From JAZQUM01 sp045631305 (lineage in GTDB: Bacteria > Bacillota > Clostridia > Oscillospirales > Oscillospiraceae): a stretch of DNA of 13,505 nt. Positions within the stretch are counted from its first letter, which is position 1; every line of letters begins with the position of its first letter. Shown here in pieces: positions 5,865-13,484 of the stretch. The position numbers and the translations under genes are program-made. The stretch lies in assembly GCA_045631305.1 (NCBI GenBank), contig JAZQUM010000121.1, forward strand, positions 1 through 13,505. The letters run 5' to 3'. The notes under the pieces are model-generated. The model searched no databases. It was not told the DNA's origin and worked only from the letters and a program-made list of their open reading frames with translations.

Positions 5865-5871
5865 ATAGCAT

Positions 5872-7212
5872 ATGCAGAAAGATCTGACCGTTGGCACGCC
5901 GTGGAAGCTGTTGCTTGCGTTCACACTTCCTGTCATGCTGGGTAACACGCTGCAGCATCTTTATAACACGGTGGATACCATCATCGTGGGTAATGTGCTG
6001 GGGGAAACGGCCCTTTCGGCGGTAGGTACCTGTCTGAGTCTCACCATGCTATTCACCTTCGTGGCCATGGGCTTTTCCGTGGGCGCGGGCGTGCTGGTTG
6101 CCCAGTATTTCGGCGCACGCCAGGAAGCGGAAATGCGCCGCAGCGCTTCCACAGCCATTTTGTTGCTGCTTGCCATGGGTGTGGCGGCAACGGCGCTAGG
6201 GTATTTTGCATCCCCATACATTCTTGAGCATGTCATCAAGGCGCCGCCGGAGTTTCTCTCCATGGCGGTGGAATATTTCCGGATCTATTCGCTGGGTCTT
6301 CTCTTCCAGTTTGGTTATAACATCGTTTCCTATGTGCTGCGCAGCGTAGGGGACAGCCGTGCCACACTGCTGTTTCTCCTGATTTCCTCTGCCATCAACA
6401 TCGCGTTGGATTTGATTCTGGTGCCCCAAATGGGCGTGGCAGGTGCTGCCTGGGCTACGGATATTGCGCAGATGGTTTCCTGTGTGGTGGCGTTTATCTA
6501 CATGCACTGCCGCTATCCTGTGTTCCGTTTCGGCCTGAAGGAATGGTGCTTTGATGGCGCTTATGCCTGGCGCACGCTGAAAGTGGGCGCGCCTATGGCC
6601 ATCCAGCAGGTCATCGTTTCCTGCGGATTCATGCTGCTGCAGCGCCTTGTTAACAGTTACGATTATATGCCGGCAGCCTTCACGGTGCAGGGGCGTCTGG
6701 AAAACTATATTTTGGTGCCTGTTATTGCCATGCAGCAGGCAGAGGCCACCTTTGCCGCCCAGAATATGGGGGCGGGCAAAACCCAGCGTGTGACGCAGGG
6801 GCTGCGCCACGGCATTGTGCTGTGCCTTTGTATGTCGGCCATCCTCTCCACCCTTGCCTATATTTTCGCGCCTGACCTTGCGGTGCTTTTCGGCGTGGAG
6901 CATACGCAATCCATTTCCTACTGTGTGGAGCATCTGCGCATTGCCTGCTTTGCAGTTTTGATCTTCGATGTGTATTTTCCTGCCAGCGGCATGATGCAGG
7001 GGGTAGGGGAAGGTACATGGTCTATGGTGGCAGCTTTGATCGCGCTGACGGTGCGTGTGAGCTTTGCCTATCTCTTTTCCACCACGGTCCTTTCTTACTA
7101 TGCCATCTTTTATGCTCAGCCTGTCAGCTGGATTCTGGGTGGCACATTCTGCTATTGCGGGGTGTTTTTCCGCAAGTGGCGCAACAAAAGCCTTATTGAA
7201 AAGGCAGCATAA
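5872..7212 (+). CDS. MATE-family multidrug/cation exporter
   Basis: Integral membrane antiporter of the multidrug and toxin extrusion family, using a Na+ or H+ gradient to expel cationic or small organic compounds. The 446 residues and about 12 hydrophobic segments in two pseudo-symmetric halves are typical of the family. Supporting motifs are the N-terminal segment TLPVMLGNTLQHLYNTVDTI (residues 18-37), the first-half AQYFGAR loop (77-83) and its second-half counterpart AAQNMGAGK (295-303). The closest described types are probably the MepA/DinF-like bacterial MATE proteins. The substrate cannot be read from sequence. The gene has its own promoter and a strong terminator. The divergent amidohydrolase could hint at a nucleobase-like or antimetabolite substrate, but this is only context. 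Start chosen from GGAGG 7 bases upstream. Confidence 0.93.
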   Translation: MQKDLTVGTPWKLLLAFTLPVMLGNTLQHLYNTVDTIIVGNVLGETALSAVGTCLSLTMLFTFVAMGFSVGAGVLVAQYFGARQEAEMRRSASTAILLLLAMGVAATALGYFASPYILEHVIKAPPEFLSMAVEYFRIYSLGLLFQFGYNIVSYVLRSVGDSRATLLFLLISSAINIALDLILVPQMGVAGAAWATDIAQMVSCVVAFIYMHCRYPVFRFGLKEWCFDGAYAWRTLKVGAPMAIQQVIVSCGFMLLQRLVNSYDYMPAAFTVQGRLENYILVPVIAMQQAEATFAAQNMGAGKTQRVTQGLRHGIVLCLCMSAILSTLAYIFAPDLAVLFGVEHTQSISYCVEHLRIACFAVLIFDVYFPASGMMQGVGEGTWSMVAALIALTVRVSFAYLFSTTVLSYYAIFYAQPVSWILGGTFCYCGVFFRKWRNKSLIEKAA

Positions 7213-7221
7213 AATTGCAGA

Positions 7222-7254
7222 AAACCCCGTGCTTTCAGCACGGGGTTTATTTTT
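7222..7254 (+). terminator. Rho-independent terminator of the MATE gene
   Basis: A stem AAACCCCGTGCT/AGCACGGGGTTT (7222-7233/7237-7248) of 12 bp has loop TTC and is followed by ATTTTT. It starts 10 bases after the stop codon. Confidence 0.95.
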
Positions 7255-7442
7255 GCACAATAGGAAAGAAGAAAGAAAAATGACACTTTTTTGTAAAAAA
7301 TAAGTTTACATAATGGCTGTGGAAAAGTCTGTGGATAATGTGCAAAACCTTGTAAAATCAATATTTTCAGAGGTTGCGCACATGTTATTTTTTAAGTTAA
7401 CCCATAACTTTTTGTCACCTTAGCGAAAATCGGCGTCAATAC
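7255..7442. promoter_or_regulatory. AT-rich intergenic region with dyads before the topoisomerase operon
   Basis: No gene is visible here. The region holds the inverted repeat TGTAAA-N7-TTTACA (7292-7297/7305-7310), a second TTGTAAAA copy (7350-7357), the two DnaA-box matches described separately, and AAGTTA-N5-TAACTT (7394-7399/7405-7410) followed by T residues. The density of dyads suggests protein binding upstream of the operon. Confidence 0.4.
7318..7338 (-). promoter_or_regulatory. Pair of DnaA-box matches
   Basis: TGTGGAAAA (7318-7326) and TGTGGATAA (7330-7338) are the reverse complements of TTTTCCACA and TTATCCACA. The latter is the exact DnaA consensus box, the former a common one-base variant. 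They lie in the same orientation, 12 bp start to start, in AT-rich DNA about 105 bp upstream of the operon's -35 box. No dnaA or dnaN gene is in the window. Confidence 0.5.
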
Positions 7443-7508
7443 TTGCCATTGTGGTTGAAATGGGATAGAATATACCATATATGCCCTTTAGTAGAACAAA
7501 TCAGGAGG
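7443..7508 (+). promoter_or_regulatory. Promoter and RBS of the topoisomerase operon
   Basis: A -35 TTGCCA (7443-7448) and -10 TAGAAT (7466-7471) are separated by 17 bp. AGGAGG (7503-7508) lies 5 bases before the ATG at 7514. Since the in-frame ATG at 7481 falls only about 10 bases after the -10 and lacks a ribosome binding site, 7514 is the better start. Confidence 0.7.
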
Positions 7509-7513
7509 CCACC

Positions 7514-9517
7514 ATGGCAAAAAGCGTAAAAAAAGACTACGGTAATGAGAGTATTTCTTCCCTGAAAGGGGCCGATCGCGTCCGCAAACGTCCGGGCGTT
7601 ATTTTCGGTTCCGATGGGCTGGAAGGCTGTCAGCACGCTGTTTTTGAGATTCTTAGTAACTCCATCGACGAAGCCCGCGAGGGTCACGGTAGTTTGATCA
7701 CTGTCACCCGCTATGAGGACGGTTCCATCGAAGTGGCCGACAGTGGCCGCGGCTGCCCTGTGGAGTGGAATGAAAAAGAAGGTCGCTATAACTGGGAACT
7801 GGTCTTCTGCGAACTTTATGCCGGCGGTAAGTACAATAATCTTTCCGGCGACAATTATGAATATTCCCTGGGGCTCAACGGTCTTGGCTCCTGTGCTACC
7901 CAGTATGCTTCCCGCTATATGGATGTTACGGTTTACCGTGACGGCATGGAATACCATCTGCACTTTGAGCGGGGTGAAAATATCGGTGGCCTTGAAAAGA
8001 AGGAACTGACCCAGAACAAGAAGCGCACCGGCACCACCATCCGCTGGCTGCCCGATCTGGATGTTTTTACCGATATCCGCATTCCCGAAGCTTTCTTTGC
8101 AGATGTGCTCAAGCGTCAGGCAGTGGTCAACGCGGGTGTTACTTTCCGCTTCCGCTGGCAGGAAGATGGCAAATTCCGAGAAGAAGATTTTGTGTATGAA
8201 AACGGTATCCGTGACTACGTTCGCGAACTGGCGGGGGAAACTTCTCTTACGCCTCCCGTGTTCTTTGAAACCGAGCGCCGTGGCCGCGACCGCGAAGATA
8301 AGCCCGAATATAAGGTGAAGCTTAGCGTGGCTCTTTCCTTTTCCAACAAGGTGAATGTGGTGGAGCATTACCACAACTCCAGCTGGTTGGAACACGGCGG
8401 CAGCCCCGAAAAGGCTACCCGCAGCGCTTTTGTCTCCGCCATTGATGCATATCTCCGTCAGCAGAACAAATACCAGAAGAGCGAGAGTAAGATCACCTTT
8501 GCCGATGTGCAGGATTGCCTCGTGCTGGTTTCCAACAACTTCTCCACTCAGACTTCTTACGAAAACCAGACCAAGAAGGCCATCACCAACAAATTCGTGC
8601 AGGAGGCTATGACGGACTTCCTCAAGAGTTCTCTGGAGGTCTATTTCATCGAAAACCGCCTGGATGCCGAGCGCATTGCCGAGCAGGTGCTGGTGAATAA
8701 GCGCAGCCGTGAAAGTGCGGAAAAAGCCCGTTTGAACCTGAAGAAGAGCCTGACGGAAAAGATCGACATCGGTAACCGCGTAAAAAAATTCGTGGACTGC
8801 CGCACTAAGGATATTTCCCGCCGCGAGCTCTACATCGTGGAAGGTGACTCCGCACTGGGCGCCTGCAAGCAGTCCCGCGATGCGGATTTCCAGGGTCTGA
8901 TGCCCGTCCGCGGTAAGATCCTCAATTGTCTGAAGGTGGATTATGCCCGCATTTTCCAGAGCGAAGTCATTACCGACCTGATCAAGGTCCTTGGCTGCGG
9001 TGTGGAAGTGAAGCATAAGAGCGTGAAGGACCTCAACCAGTTTGATATCAATAACCTTCGCTGGAGCAAAATCGTGCTCTGCTCCGACGCGGATGTGGAC
9101 GGTTTCCAGATCCGCACGCTGATCCTCACCATGATTTATCGCCTTTGCCCCACGCTGATCCGCGAGGGCTACGTTTACATTGCCGAAACGCCCCTCTTTG
9201 AGATTACCTACAAGGAAAAGAATCAGGAAAAGACCTGGTTTGCTTACACCGAACGCGAAAAGGCAGAGATCTGCCGTGAGCTGGAAGGAAAGAAATACAC
9301 GGTGCAGCGCTCCAAGGGTCTTGGTGAAAACGAACCTGAAATGATGTGGATGACCACCATGAATCCCGAAACGAGACGCCTGATCAAGGTCATGCCCGAA
9401 GATGCTGAGCGCACGGCGGAAGTTTTTGAATTGCTGCTGGGTGACAACCTGCAGGGCAGAAAAGACTATATCGCCAACGAAGGCTATCGTTTCCTGGATC
9501 TTGCAGATATTTCCTAA
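7514..9517 (+). CDS. parE: Type IIA topoisomerase ATPase subunit (ParE/GyrB-like, divergent)
   Basis: ATP-driven subunit of a gyrase/topoisomerase IV-type enzyme that passes one DNA duplex through another; it pairs with the next gene. Of 667 residues, 1-220 are the GHKL ATPase: Glu45 in EILSNSIDEA (general base), Asn49, Asp76 in DSGRG (usually DNGRG), and the ATP-lid motif GLNGLGS (120-126; usually GLHGVG). A transducer domain follows, containing NQTKKAI with the ATP-contacting QTK loop. The TOPRIM domain shows EGDSA (443-447) and DADVDG (525-530), the Mg-binding residues. The C-terminal RSKGLGE (599-605) corresponds to RFKGLGE. All residues for ATP hydrolysis and Mg binding are present, so it should be active. 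First gene of a four-gene operon. Whether it is functionally ParE or a second GyrB cannot be settled here; topoisomerase IV is favoured because the partner lacks a GyrA box. Confidence 0.9.
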   Translation: MAKSVKKDYGNESISSLKGADRVRKRPGVIFGSDGLEGCQHAVFEILSNSIDEAREGHGSLITVTRYEDGSIEVADSGRGCPVEWNEKEGRYNWELVFCELYAGGKYNNLSGDNYEYSLGLNGLGSCATQYASRYMDVTVYRDGMEYHLHFERGENIGGLEKKELTQNKKRTGTTIRWLPDLDVFTDIRIPEAFFADVLKRQAVVNAGVTFRFRWQEDGKFREEDFVYENGIRDYVRELAGETSLTPPVFFETERRGRDREDKPEYKVKLSVALSFSNKVNVVEHYHNSSWLEHGGSPEKATRSAFVSAIDAYLRQQNKYQKSESKITFADVQDCLVLVSNNFSTQTSYENQTKKAITNKFVQEAMTDFLKSSLEVYFIENRLDAERIAEQVLVNKRSRESAEKARLNLKKSLTEKIDIGNRVKKFVDCRTKDISRRELYIVEGDSALGACKQSRDADFQGLMPVRGKILNCLKVDYARIFQSEVITDLIKVLGCGVEVKHKSVKDLNQFDINNLRWSKIVLCSDADVDGFQIRTLILTMIYRLCPTLIREGYVYIAETPLFEITYKEKNQEKTWFAYTEREKAEICRELEGKKYTVQRSKGLGENEPEMMWMTTMNPETRRLIKVMPEDAERTAEVFELLLGDNLQGRKDYIANEGYRFLDLADIS

Positions 9518-9547
9518 AGAAAAACGAAGGACAAGGACCGTTCCAAT

Positions 9548-11788
9548 ATGGCAAAAAAGAAAGTAACTGACGAAAATAAGCCGAAAGTAAATAATCCCAA
9601 CGTCATGGGGCTGCGCGGCGAAGTGGTTGAACAGCCTATTTGCGAGACCCTTGAAACCAACTATATGCCCTACGCCATGAGCGTCATCGTTTCCCGCGCC
9701 ATCCCCGAGATCGACGGTTTCAAGCCCAGCCACAGAAAGCTGCTTTATACCATGTATAAAATGGGCCTTCTTACCGGCGCGCGTACCAAGTCTGCCAATA
9801 TCGTGGGCCAGACCATGCGATTGAACCCCCACGGTGACGCTGCCATTTATGAAACCATGGTGCGACTTTCCAAGGGTTACGGTGCGCTGCTGCACCCCTT
9901 TGTAGACTCCAAGGGTAACTTCGGTAAGGTCTATTCCCGCGACATGGCTTACGCGGCCTCCCGTTATACCGAGGCAAAGCTCTCTGGTATCGCAGCTGAG
10001 CTTTTCCGCGATCTGGACTATGATGCCGTTGACTTTGCGGATAACTACGATAACACCATGAAGGAGCCTACCCTCCTTCCCACTACTTACCCCAATGTGC
10101 TGGTTTCTGCCAATCAGGGTATCGCTGTCGGTATGGCATCCCAGACCTGCGGCTTTAATCTGGGGGAAGTGTGCGACACCACCATTGCTTATCTGAAAAA
10201 CCCTGAGCACGATATTGCAACCACGCTGCTGGCACCCGATTTTCCCACCGGCGGTGAGCTGATCTGCGATCCCCAGGCGCTGGGCGAAATTTATCGCACA
10301 GGCCGCGGCAGCGTGAAGGTCCGCGCCAAGTACCGCTATATCAAGTCGGAAAATCTCATTGAGATTTATGAGCTTCCTTATTCCACCTCCGTGGAAGTAG
10401 TAATGGACAAGGTGGCTGAGCTGGTAAAAGCGGGCAAGATCAAAGAAATCAGCTATATGCGCGACGAGATCGACCTTTCGGGTCTAAAGCTGACCATTGA
10501 CTTGAAGCGCGGCGTAGACCCTGACAAGCTCATGGCAAAACTCTATAAGATGACGCCTCTGCAGGACACCTTCAGCTGCAACTTCAATATCCTCATTGCG
10601 GGTATGCCCAAGGTGATGGGTGTGAAGGAGCTTTTGGAAGAGTGGTGCGCATGGAGAAGCGAATCTGTGCGTCGCAGAGTGTATTTCACCCTCGGCAAGA
10701 AGAAAGAAAAGCTGCACCTTCTCAAGGGCCTTAAGCGCATCTTGCTGGATATCGACAAGGCCATTAAGATCATCCGCGAGACGGAAGAGGATGCTGAAGT
10801 TATCCCCAATCTGATGATCGGCTTTGGCATCGACGAGGTGCAGGCTGAGTATGTGGCAGAGATCAAGCTGCGCAATATCAACAAGGAATATATCCTCAAG
10901 CGCATTGCCGAAACCGATGCCCTGCGGGACGAGATCGACGATCTGGAAGATGTGCTCTCTAAGCCTCAGCGCATTAAGAAGATCATCATCGGCGAACTGG
11001 AAAATGTGAAGAAAAAGTATGCCGAACCCCGCCGCACCGAGATTATTTACGGCCACGAAGTGGAAGACTACGAAGAAGAAAGCAGCGTGGAAGAATATCC
11101 CGTGCATCTCTTCGTCACCCGCGAAGGCTATCTTAAGAAGATCACACCTCAGTCTCTGCGTATGAGCGGTGAGCAGAAGGTAAAAGAAGGGGACGCTGTG
11201 AAGTGGACCTTTGAGACTACCAGTGCTGCCGAAATTATGGTCTTTACCGATAAGGCGCAGGTCTATAAGGCCCGCCTCAGCGAGTTTGAAGACTCCAAGG
11301 CCTCCGTTTTGGGCGATTATCTGCCTGCCAAACTGGGTATGGAAGAGAATGAAAGCGTGATTTATTTCATGCTGCCCGGAAACTATGCCGGCTGGCTGCT
11401 CTTCGCTTTTGAAAACGGCAAGGTGGCGAAGATCGAACTGAGTGCCTACAAGACGATTTCCAACCGCCGCCGCCTTACCGGTGCTTATTGCGATAAGAGT
11501 CCTCTGCGCACCATTCTTCCCATTGAAGAAGACCGTGAAGTGGCTCTTTATTCTACTGAGCCTCGCGTGCTCATTGTCAATACTGCTCTTATCGGTGCCA
11601 AATCCACCCGTGCAAGTCAGGGTGTTTCCGTGCTGACAACAAAGAAAAAGCACACTTTGGATCGCCTTTGTCTTACGGAAGAAACCGGCATTGCAAACTG
11701 TGCCCGTTATCGCGGCCGCACCATTCCTGCTACCGGTGCGCTTTTGAAAGAAGAGGACAGCGACGACAAGCAGCTGAGTCTTATTTGA
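9548..11788 (+). CDS. parC: Type IIA topoisomerase cleavage subunit (ParC/GyrA-like, divergent)
   Basis: DNA breakage-reunion subunit of 746 residues, partner of the preceding gene. The winged-helix domain carries the catalytic Tyr140 in ASRYTEAK, and the quinolone-region motif HGDAAIYE (95-102) has Ala98 where E. coli GyrA has Ser83 and Glu102 where it has Asp87. The tower region SANQGIAVGMASQT resembles the usual NGSxGIAVGMAT motif, but the following IPPHN is replaced. A long charged coiled coil (about 370-500) includes the KIIRE and DEIDDLEDVL helices. The C-terminal part (about 515-735) appears to be a reduced beta-pinwheel; no GyrA box (QRRGGKG) is present, favouring topoisomerase IV-type decatenation over negative supercoiling. 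It begins 30 bases after parE, with AAGGA (9533-9537) as ribosome binding site. The end is Asp/Glu-rich (EEDSDDK). Confidence 0.9.
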   Translation: MAKKKVTDENKPKVNNPNVMGLRGEVVEQPICETLETNYMPYAMSVIVSRAIPEIDGFKPSHRKLLYTMYKMGLLTGARTKSANIVGQTMRLNPHGDAAIYETMVRLSKGYGALLHPFVDSKGNFGKVYSRDMAYAASRYTEAKLSGIAAELFRDLDYDAVDFADNYDNTMKEPTLLPTTYPNVLVSANQGIAVGMASQTCGFNLGEVCDTTIAYLKNPEHDIATTLLAPDFPTGGELICDPQALGEIYRTGRGSVKVRAKYRYIKSENLIEIYELPYSTSVEVVMDKVAELVKAGKIKEISYMRDEIDLSGLKLTIDLKRGVDPDKLMAKLYKMTPLQDTFSCNFNILIAGMPKVMGVKELLEEWCAWRSESVRRRVYFTLGKKKEKLHLLKGLKRILLDIDKAIKIIRETEEDAEVIPNLMIGFGIDEVQAEYVAEIKLRNINKEYILKRIAETDALRDEIDDLEDVLSKPQRIKKIIIGELENVKKKYAEPRRTEIIYGHEVEDYEEESSVEEYPVHLFVTREGYLKKITPQSLRMSGEQKVKEGDAVKWTFETTSAAEIMVFTDKAQVYKARLSEFEDSKASVLGDYLPAKLGMEENESVIYFMLPGNYAGWLLFAFENGKVAKIELSAYKTISNRRRLTGAYCDKSPLRTILPIEEDREVALYSTEPRVLIVNTALIGAKSTRASQGVSVLTTKKKHTLDRLCLTEETGIANCARYRGRTIPATGALLKEEDSDDKQLSLI

Positions 11789-11810
11789 TGTTATCCCTGA
11801 AAGGAAGCCT

Positions 11811-12683
11811 ATGAAAAAAAGTTTTCCTGTGCGTAAAATTTTGGAAAGTTATCTTTGGGTGACGCTGGCCTGTTTGTTGTATGCCCTTAGTTTTAACTGG
11901 TTTTTCGTTCCCAATGACCTGGCTTTTGGCGGTTTTACCGGTATCGGCCAGATCATCCATGCCTATGTGCCTTTTGTGTCTGTGGGTTCTGTGCTGATTG
12001 CGCTTAATGCGCCGCTGTTTTTCATCGGCATGCGCCGCTTCGGTGTGGGTATGCTGCTATCCTCTCTTTTTGCCATGGCCTTCAGCTCGGTGGTAATTGA
12101 CGTGATGGGGGCATTGGTGCAGTTCAAACCTATGGACCCGCTGCTGGCATGTCTCTATGGCGGTGTGCTGCTGGGGGCTTCTGTTGGAATTATGATGCAG
12201 GCAGGTGCAACCACCGGTGGCACAGAGCTTTTGGCAAGACTTTTGAAGCGCCGCTTTGGCAGCCTTTCCATGGGGCGCCTGTGCATGATCATCGACTTTG
12301 TGGTTATTGCGCTGCATGCCCTTGCCTTTGGCCATCTGGAAAATGCGCTTTACGGTGTGCTGGCTATTTTTGTTTCCGCACAGGCTATGGACTGGATAAT
12401 TTACGGCGGGAAAGCGGCAAAAGCTGTATATATCATGAGCGATAAGCATGATGAGATTGCAGCAAAACTGCTGGAAATGGATTTTGGCCTGACACGGCTG
12501 CAAAGCGTCAGCGGGTTTCGGGGCAAAGATACTCAGGTGGTCTTTACCGTTTGCCGCCGCGCGGAGATCGTGCCTATTAAGCAGGCTGTGATGGAAACTG
12601 ATGAAAAAGCCTTCTTCGTGGTTTGCGATGCTTACGAAGTGTTGGGTGAAGGATTTGGCGAATATTCGCCGGACGGATTGTAA
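11811..12683 (+). CDS. YitT-family membrane protein with C-terminal DUF2179 domain
   Basis: Inner-membrane protein of 290 residues whose molecular role is not established for most family members; some have been linked to transport or membrane homeostasis. Hydrophobic segments lie at about 14-33, 57-75, 79-100, 112-131, 154-173 and 178-197. The signature GGFTGIGQII (40-49) and the conserved GATTGGTELLARLL (132-145) identify the YitT family. Residues about 205-285 form the soluble DUF2179 domain, ending with the typical AYEVLGEGF (274-282). The start has AAAGGAA (11800-11806) upstream and lies 22 bases after parC with no terminator between, so it is cotranscribed with the topoisomerase genes. 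Its stop codon overlaps the ribosome binding site of the next gene, suggesting translational coupling. Confidence 0.9.
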   Translation: MKKSFPVRKILESYLWVTLACLLYALSFNWFFVPNDLAFGGFTGIGQIIHAYVPFVSVGSVLIALNAPLFFIGMRRFGVGMLLSSLFAMAFSSVVIDVMGALVQFKPMDPLLACLYGGVLLGASVGIMMQAGATTGGTELLARLLKRRFGSLSMGRLCMIIDFVVIALHALAFGHLENALYGVLAIFVSAQAMDWIIYGGKAAKAVYIMSDKHDEIAAKLLEMDFGLTRLQSVSGFRGKDTQVVFTVCRRAEIVPIKQAVMETDEKAFFVVCDAYEVLGEGFGEYSPDGL

Positions 12684-12693
12684 GGAGGTAACG

Positions 12694-13299
12694 ATGGATT
12701 TCACAAAGGTAAAAACGGCTCTTGAAAAGAGGGGTTTTGCTGTGTCGGTATTTGCAAATGCAAAAGAAGCAGCCGAATATCTTAACCGCGAAATCGATGA
12801 CTGCACCGTAGGTCTCGGCGGCTCCGTTACGCTGAAAGAAATGGGCCTTGGTGAAAGCCTTGCTGCCCACAATGAGATTTTCTGGCACTGGGCCATTCCC
12901 GAAGGCAAGACCAAGGCGGATGTGCTGGCGGCAGCACAGAGCGCAGATATGTACCTCCTCTCCGTAAACGGCCTTGCCGAAACGGGTGAGATCGTGAATA
13001 TCGATGGTACGGGCAACCGTATTTCCGCTGCGCTGTACGGCCATAAGAAGGTTTGGTTCGTGGTGGGCAAGAACAAAGTTGCTCCTACATATGAAGAGGC
13101 GCTGGACCGCGCCCGCAATATTGCAGGCCCTAAAAACTGTGTGCGCCTGGGGCTGAAAACCCCTTGCGCAGCGAAGGGTGATAAGTGCTACGATTGCAGT
13201 TCTCCCGACCGCATCTGCTGCGGGCTCAGCGTTTTATGGACCAAGATGCTTTGCTGCGATATGGAAGTGGTCCTCGTGGATGAGGATCTTGGCTATTAA
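12694..13299 (+). CDS. LUD-domain protein (LutC/YkgG-like, DUF1121 type) with Cys-rich C-terminus
   Basis: A 201-residue cytoplasmic protein of the LUD superfamily, whose LutC-type members work in lactate oxidation. The fold-defining pieces are VGLGGSVTLKEMGL (about residues 43-56), the central SADMYLLSVNGLAETGEIVNIDG segment, and GHKKVWFVVGKNKV before the C-terminal region. Unlike LutC it ends in a cysteine cluster: TPC (Cys158), KCYDC (Cys165, Cys168) and ICC (Cys175, Cys176), plus Cys149, which could bind a metal or iron-sulfur cluster. There is no LutA or LutB gene nearby, so a lactate role is not supported by context. An upstream in-frame ATG at 12601 lies inside the preceding gene; AAGGAGG (12682-12688), 5 bases before ATG 12694, fixes the real start. 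It is the last gene of the operon, and no clear terminator follows before the tRNA promoter. Confidence 0.85.
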   Translation: MDFTKVKTALEKRGFAVSVFANAKEAAEYLNREIDDCTVGLGGSVTLKEMGLGESLAAHNEIFWHWAIPEGKTKADVLAAAQSADMYLLSVNGLAETGEIVNIDGTGNRISAALYGHKKVWFVVGKNKVAPTYEEALDRARNIAGPKNCVRLGLKTPCAAKGDKCYDCSSPDRICCGLSVLWTKMLCCDMEVVLVDEDLGY

Positions 13300-13307
13300 A
13301 AATAAAA

Positions 13308-13368
13308 ACATGGAAAAGCAAAAATTTCTCTTGACAAAGAGAAGAAGCTTTGCTATAGTATTCCATGT
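13308..13368. repeat. Nested inverted repeats enclosing the tRNA promoter
   Basis: The outer arms are ACATGGAA (13308-13315) and TTCCATGT (13361-13368), both 8 bp and perfect. Inside are AAAGC/GCTTT (13315-13319/13347-13351) and the perfect inner arms TTCTCTT/AAGAGAA (13326-13332/13337-13343). The -35 box lies across the inner loop. No T run follows, so this is not an ordinary terminator for the upstream operon. Confidence 0.5.
13331..13359 (+). promoter_or_regulatory. Strong promoter of the tRNA-Gly gene
   Basis: A consensus -35 TTGACA (13331-13336) and a -10 TATAGT (13354-13359) are separated by 17 bp. Transcription should start at about 13366, only a few bases before the mature tRNA. Confidence 0.85.
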
Positions 13369-13371
13369 TCC

Positions 13372-13447
13372 GCGGGCGTAGCTCATCCGGTAGAGCGCCA
13401 CCTTGCCAAGGTGGAGGTAGCGAGTTCGAGCCTCGTCGCCCGCTCCA
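13372..13447 (+). tRNA. tRNA-Gly (anticodon GCC)
   Basis: The full cloverleaf can be drawn. The acceptor stem is GCGGGCG (13372-13378) with CGCCCGC (13437-13443), discriminator T and encoded CCA (13445-13447). The anticodon stem is CCACC/GGTGG (13398-13402/13410-13414) around loop TTGCCAA, with GCC at 13405-13407. The T stem is GCGAG/CTCGT with loop TTCGAGC. The GCC anticodon reads GGC and GGT, both abundant in this window's genes. Confidence 0.97.
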
Positions 13448-13484
13448 AAACCCTGAATGCAAATGCGTTTGGGGTTTCTTTTTT
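13448..13484 (+). terminator. Rho-independent terminator of the tRNA gene
   Basis: AAACCCTGAATGC (13448-13460) pairs with GCGTTTGGGGTTT (13465-13477) in a 13-bp stem with three G-U pairs. The loop is AAAT and the stem is followed by CTTTTTT. It directly follows the CCA end. The remaining 20 bases of the window show nothing. Confidence 0.9.

Noticed and set aside
7255..7513. A chromosomal origin of replication at the DnaA boxes.
   Set aside because: Only two boxes are seen, and dnaA, dnaN, rpmH or gidA genes are absent. A regulatory or titration site is more likely.
7436..10210. A 924-codon minus-strand frame spanning parE and part of parC.
   Set aside because: It crosses two clear genes, has no ribosome binding site or domain, and results from strong codon bias on the coding strand.
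12057..13118. A 353-codon minus-strand frame opposite the YitT and LUD genes.
   Set aside because: It spans two real genes and has shadow-like Ser/His/Arg-rich composition.
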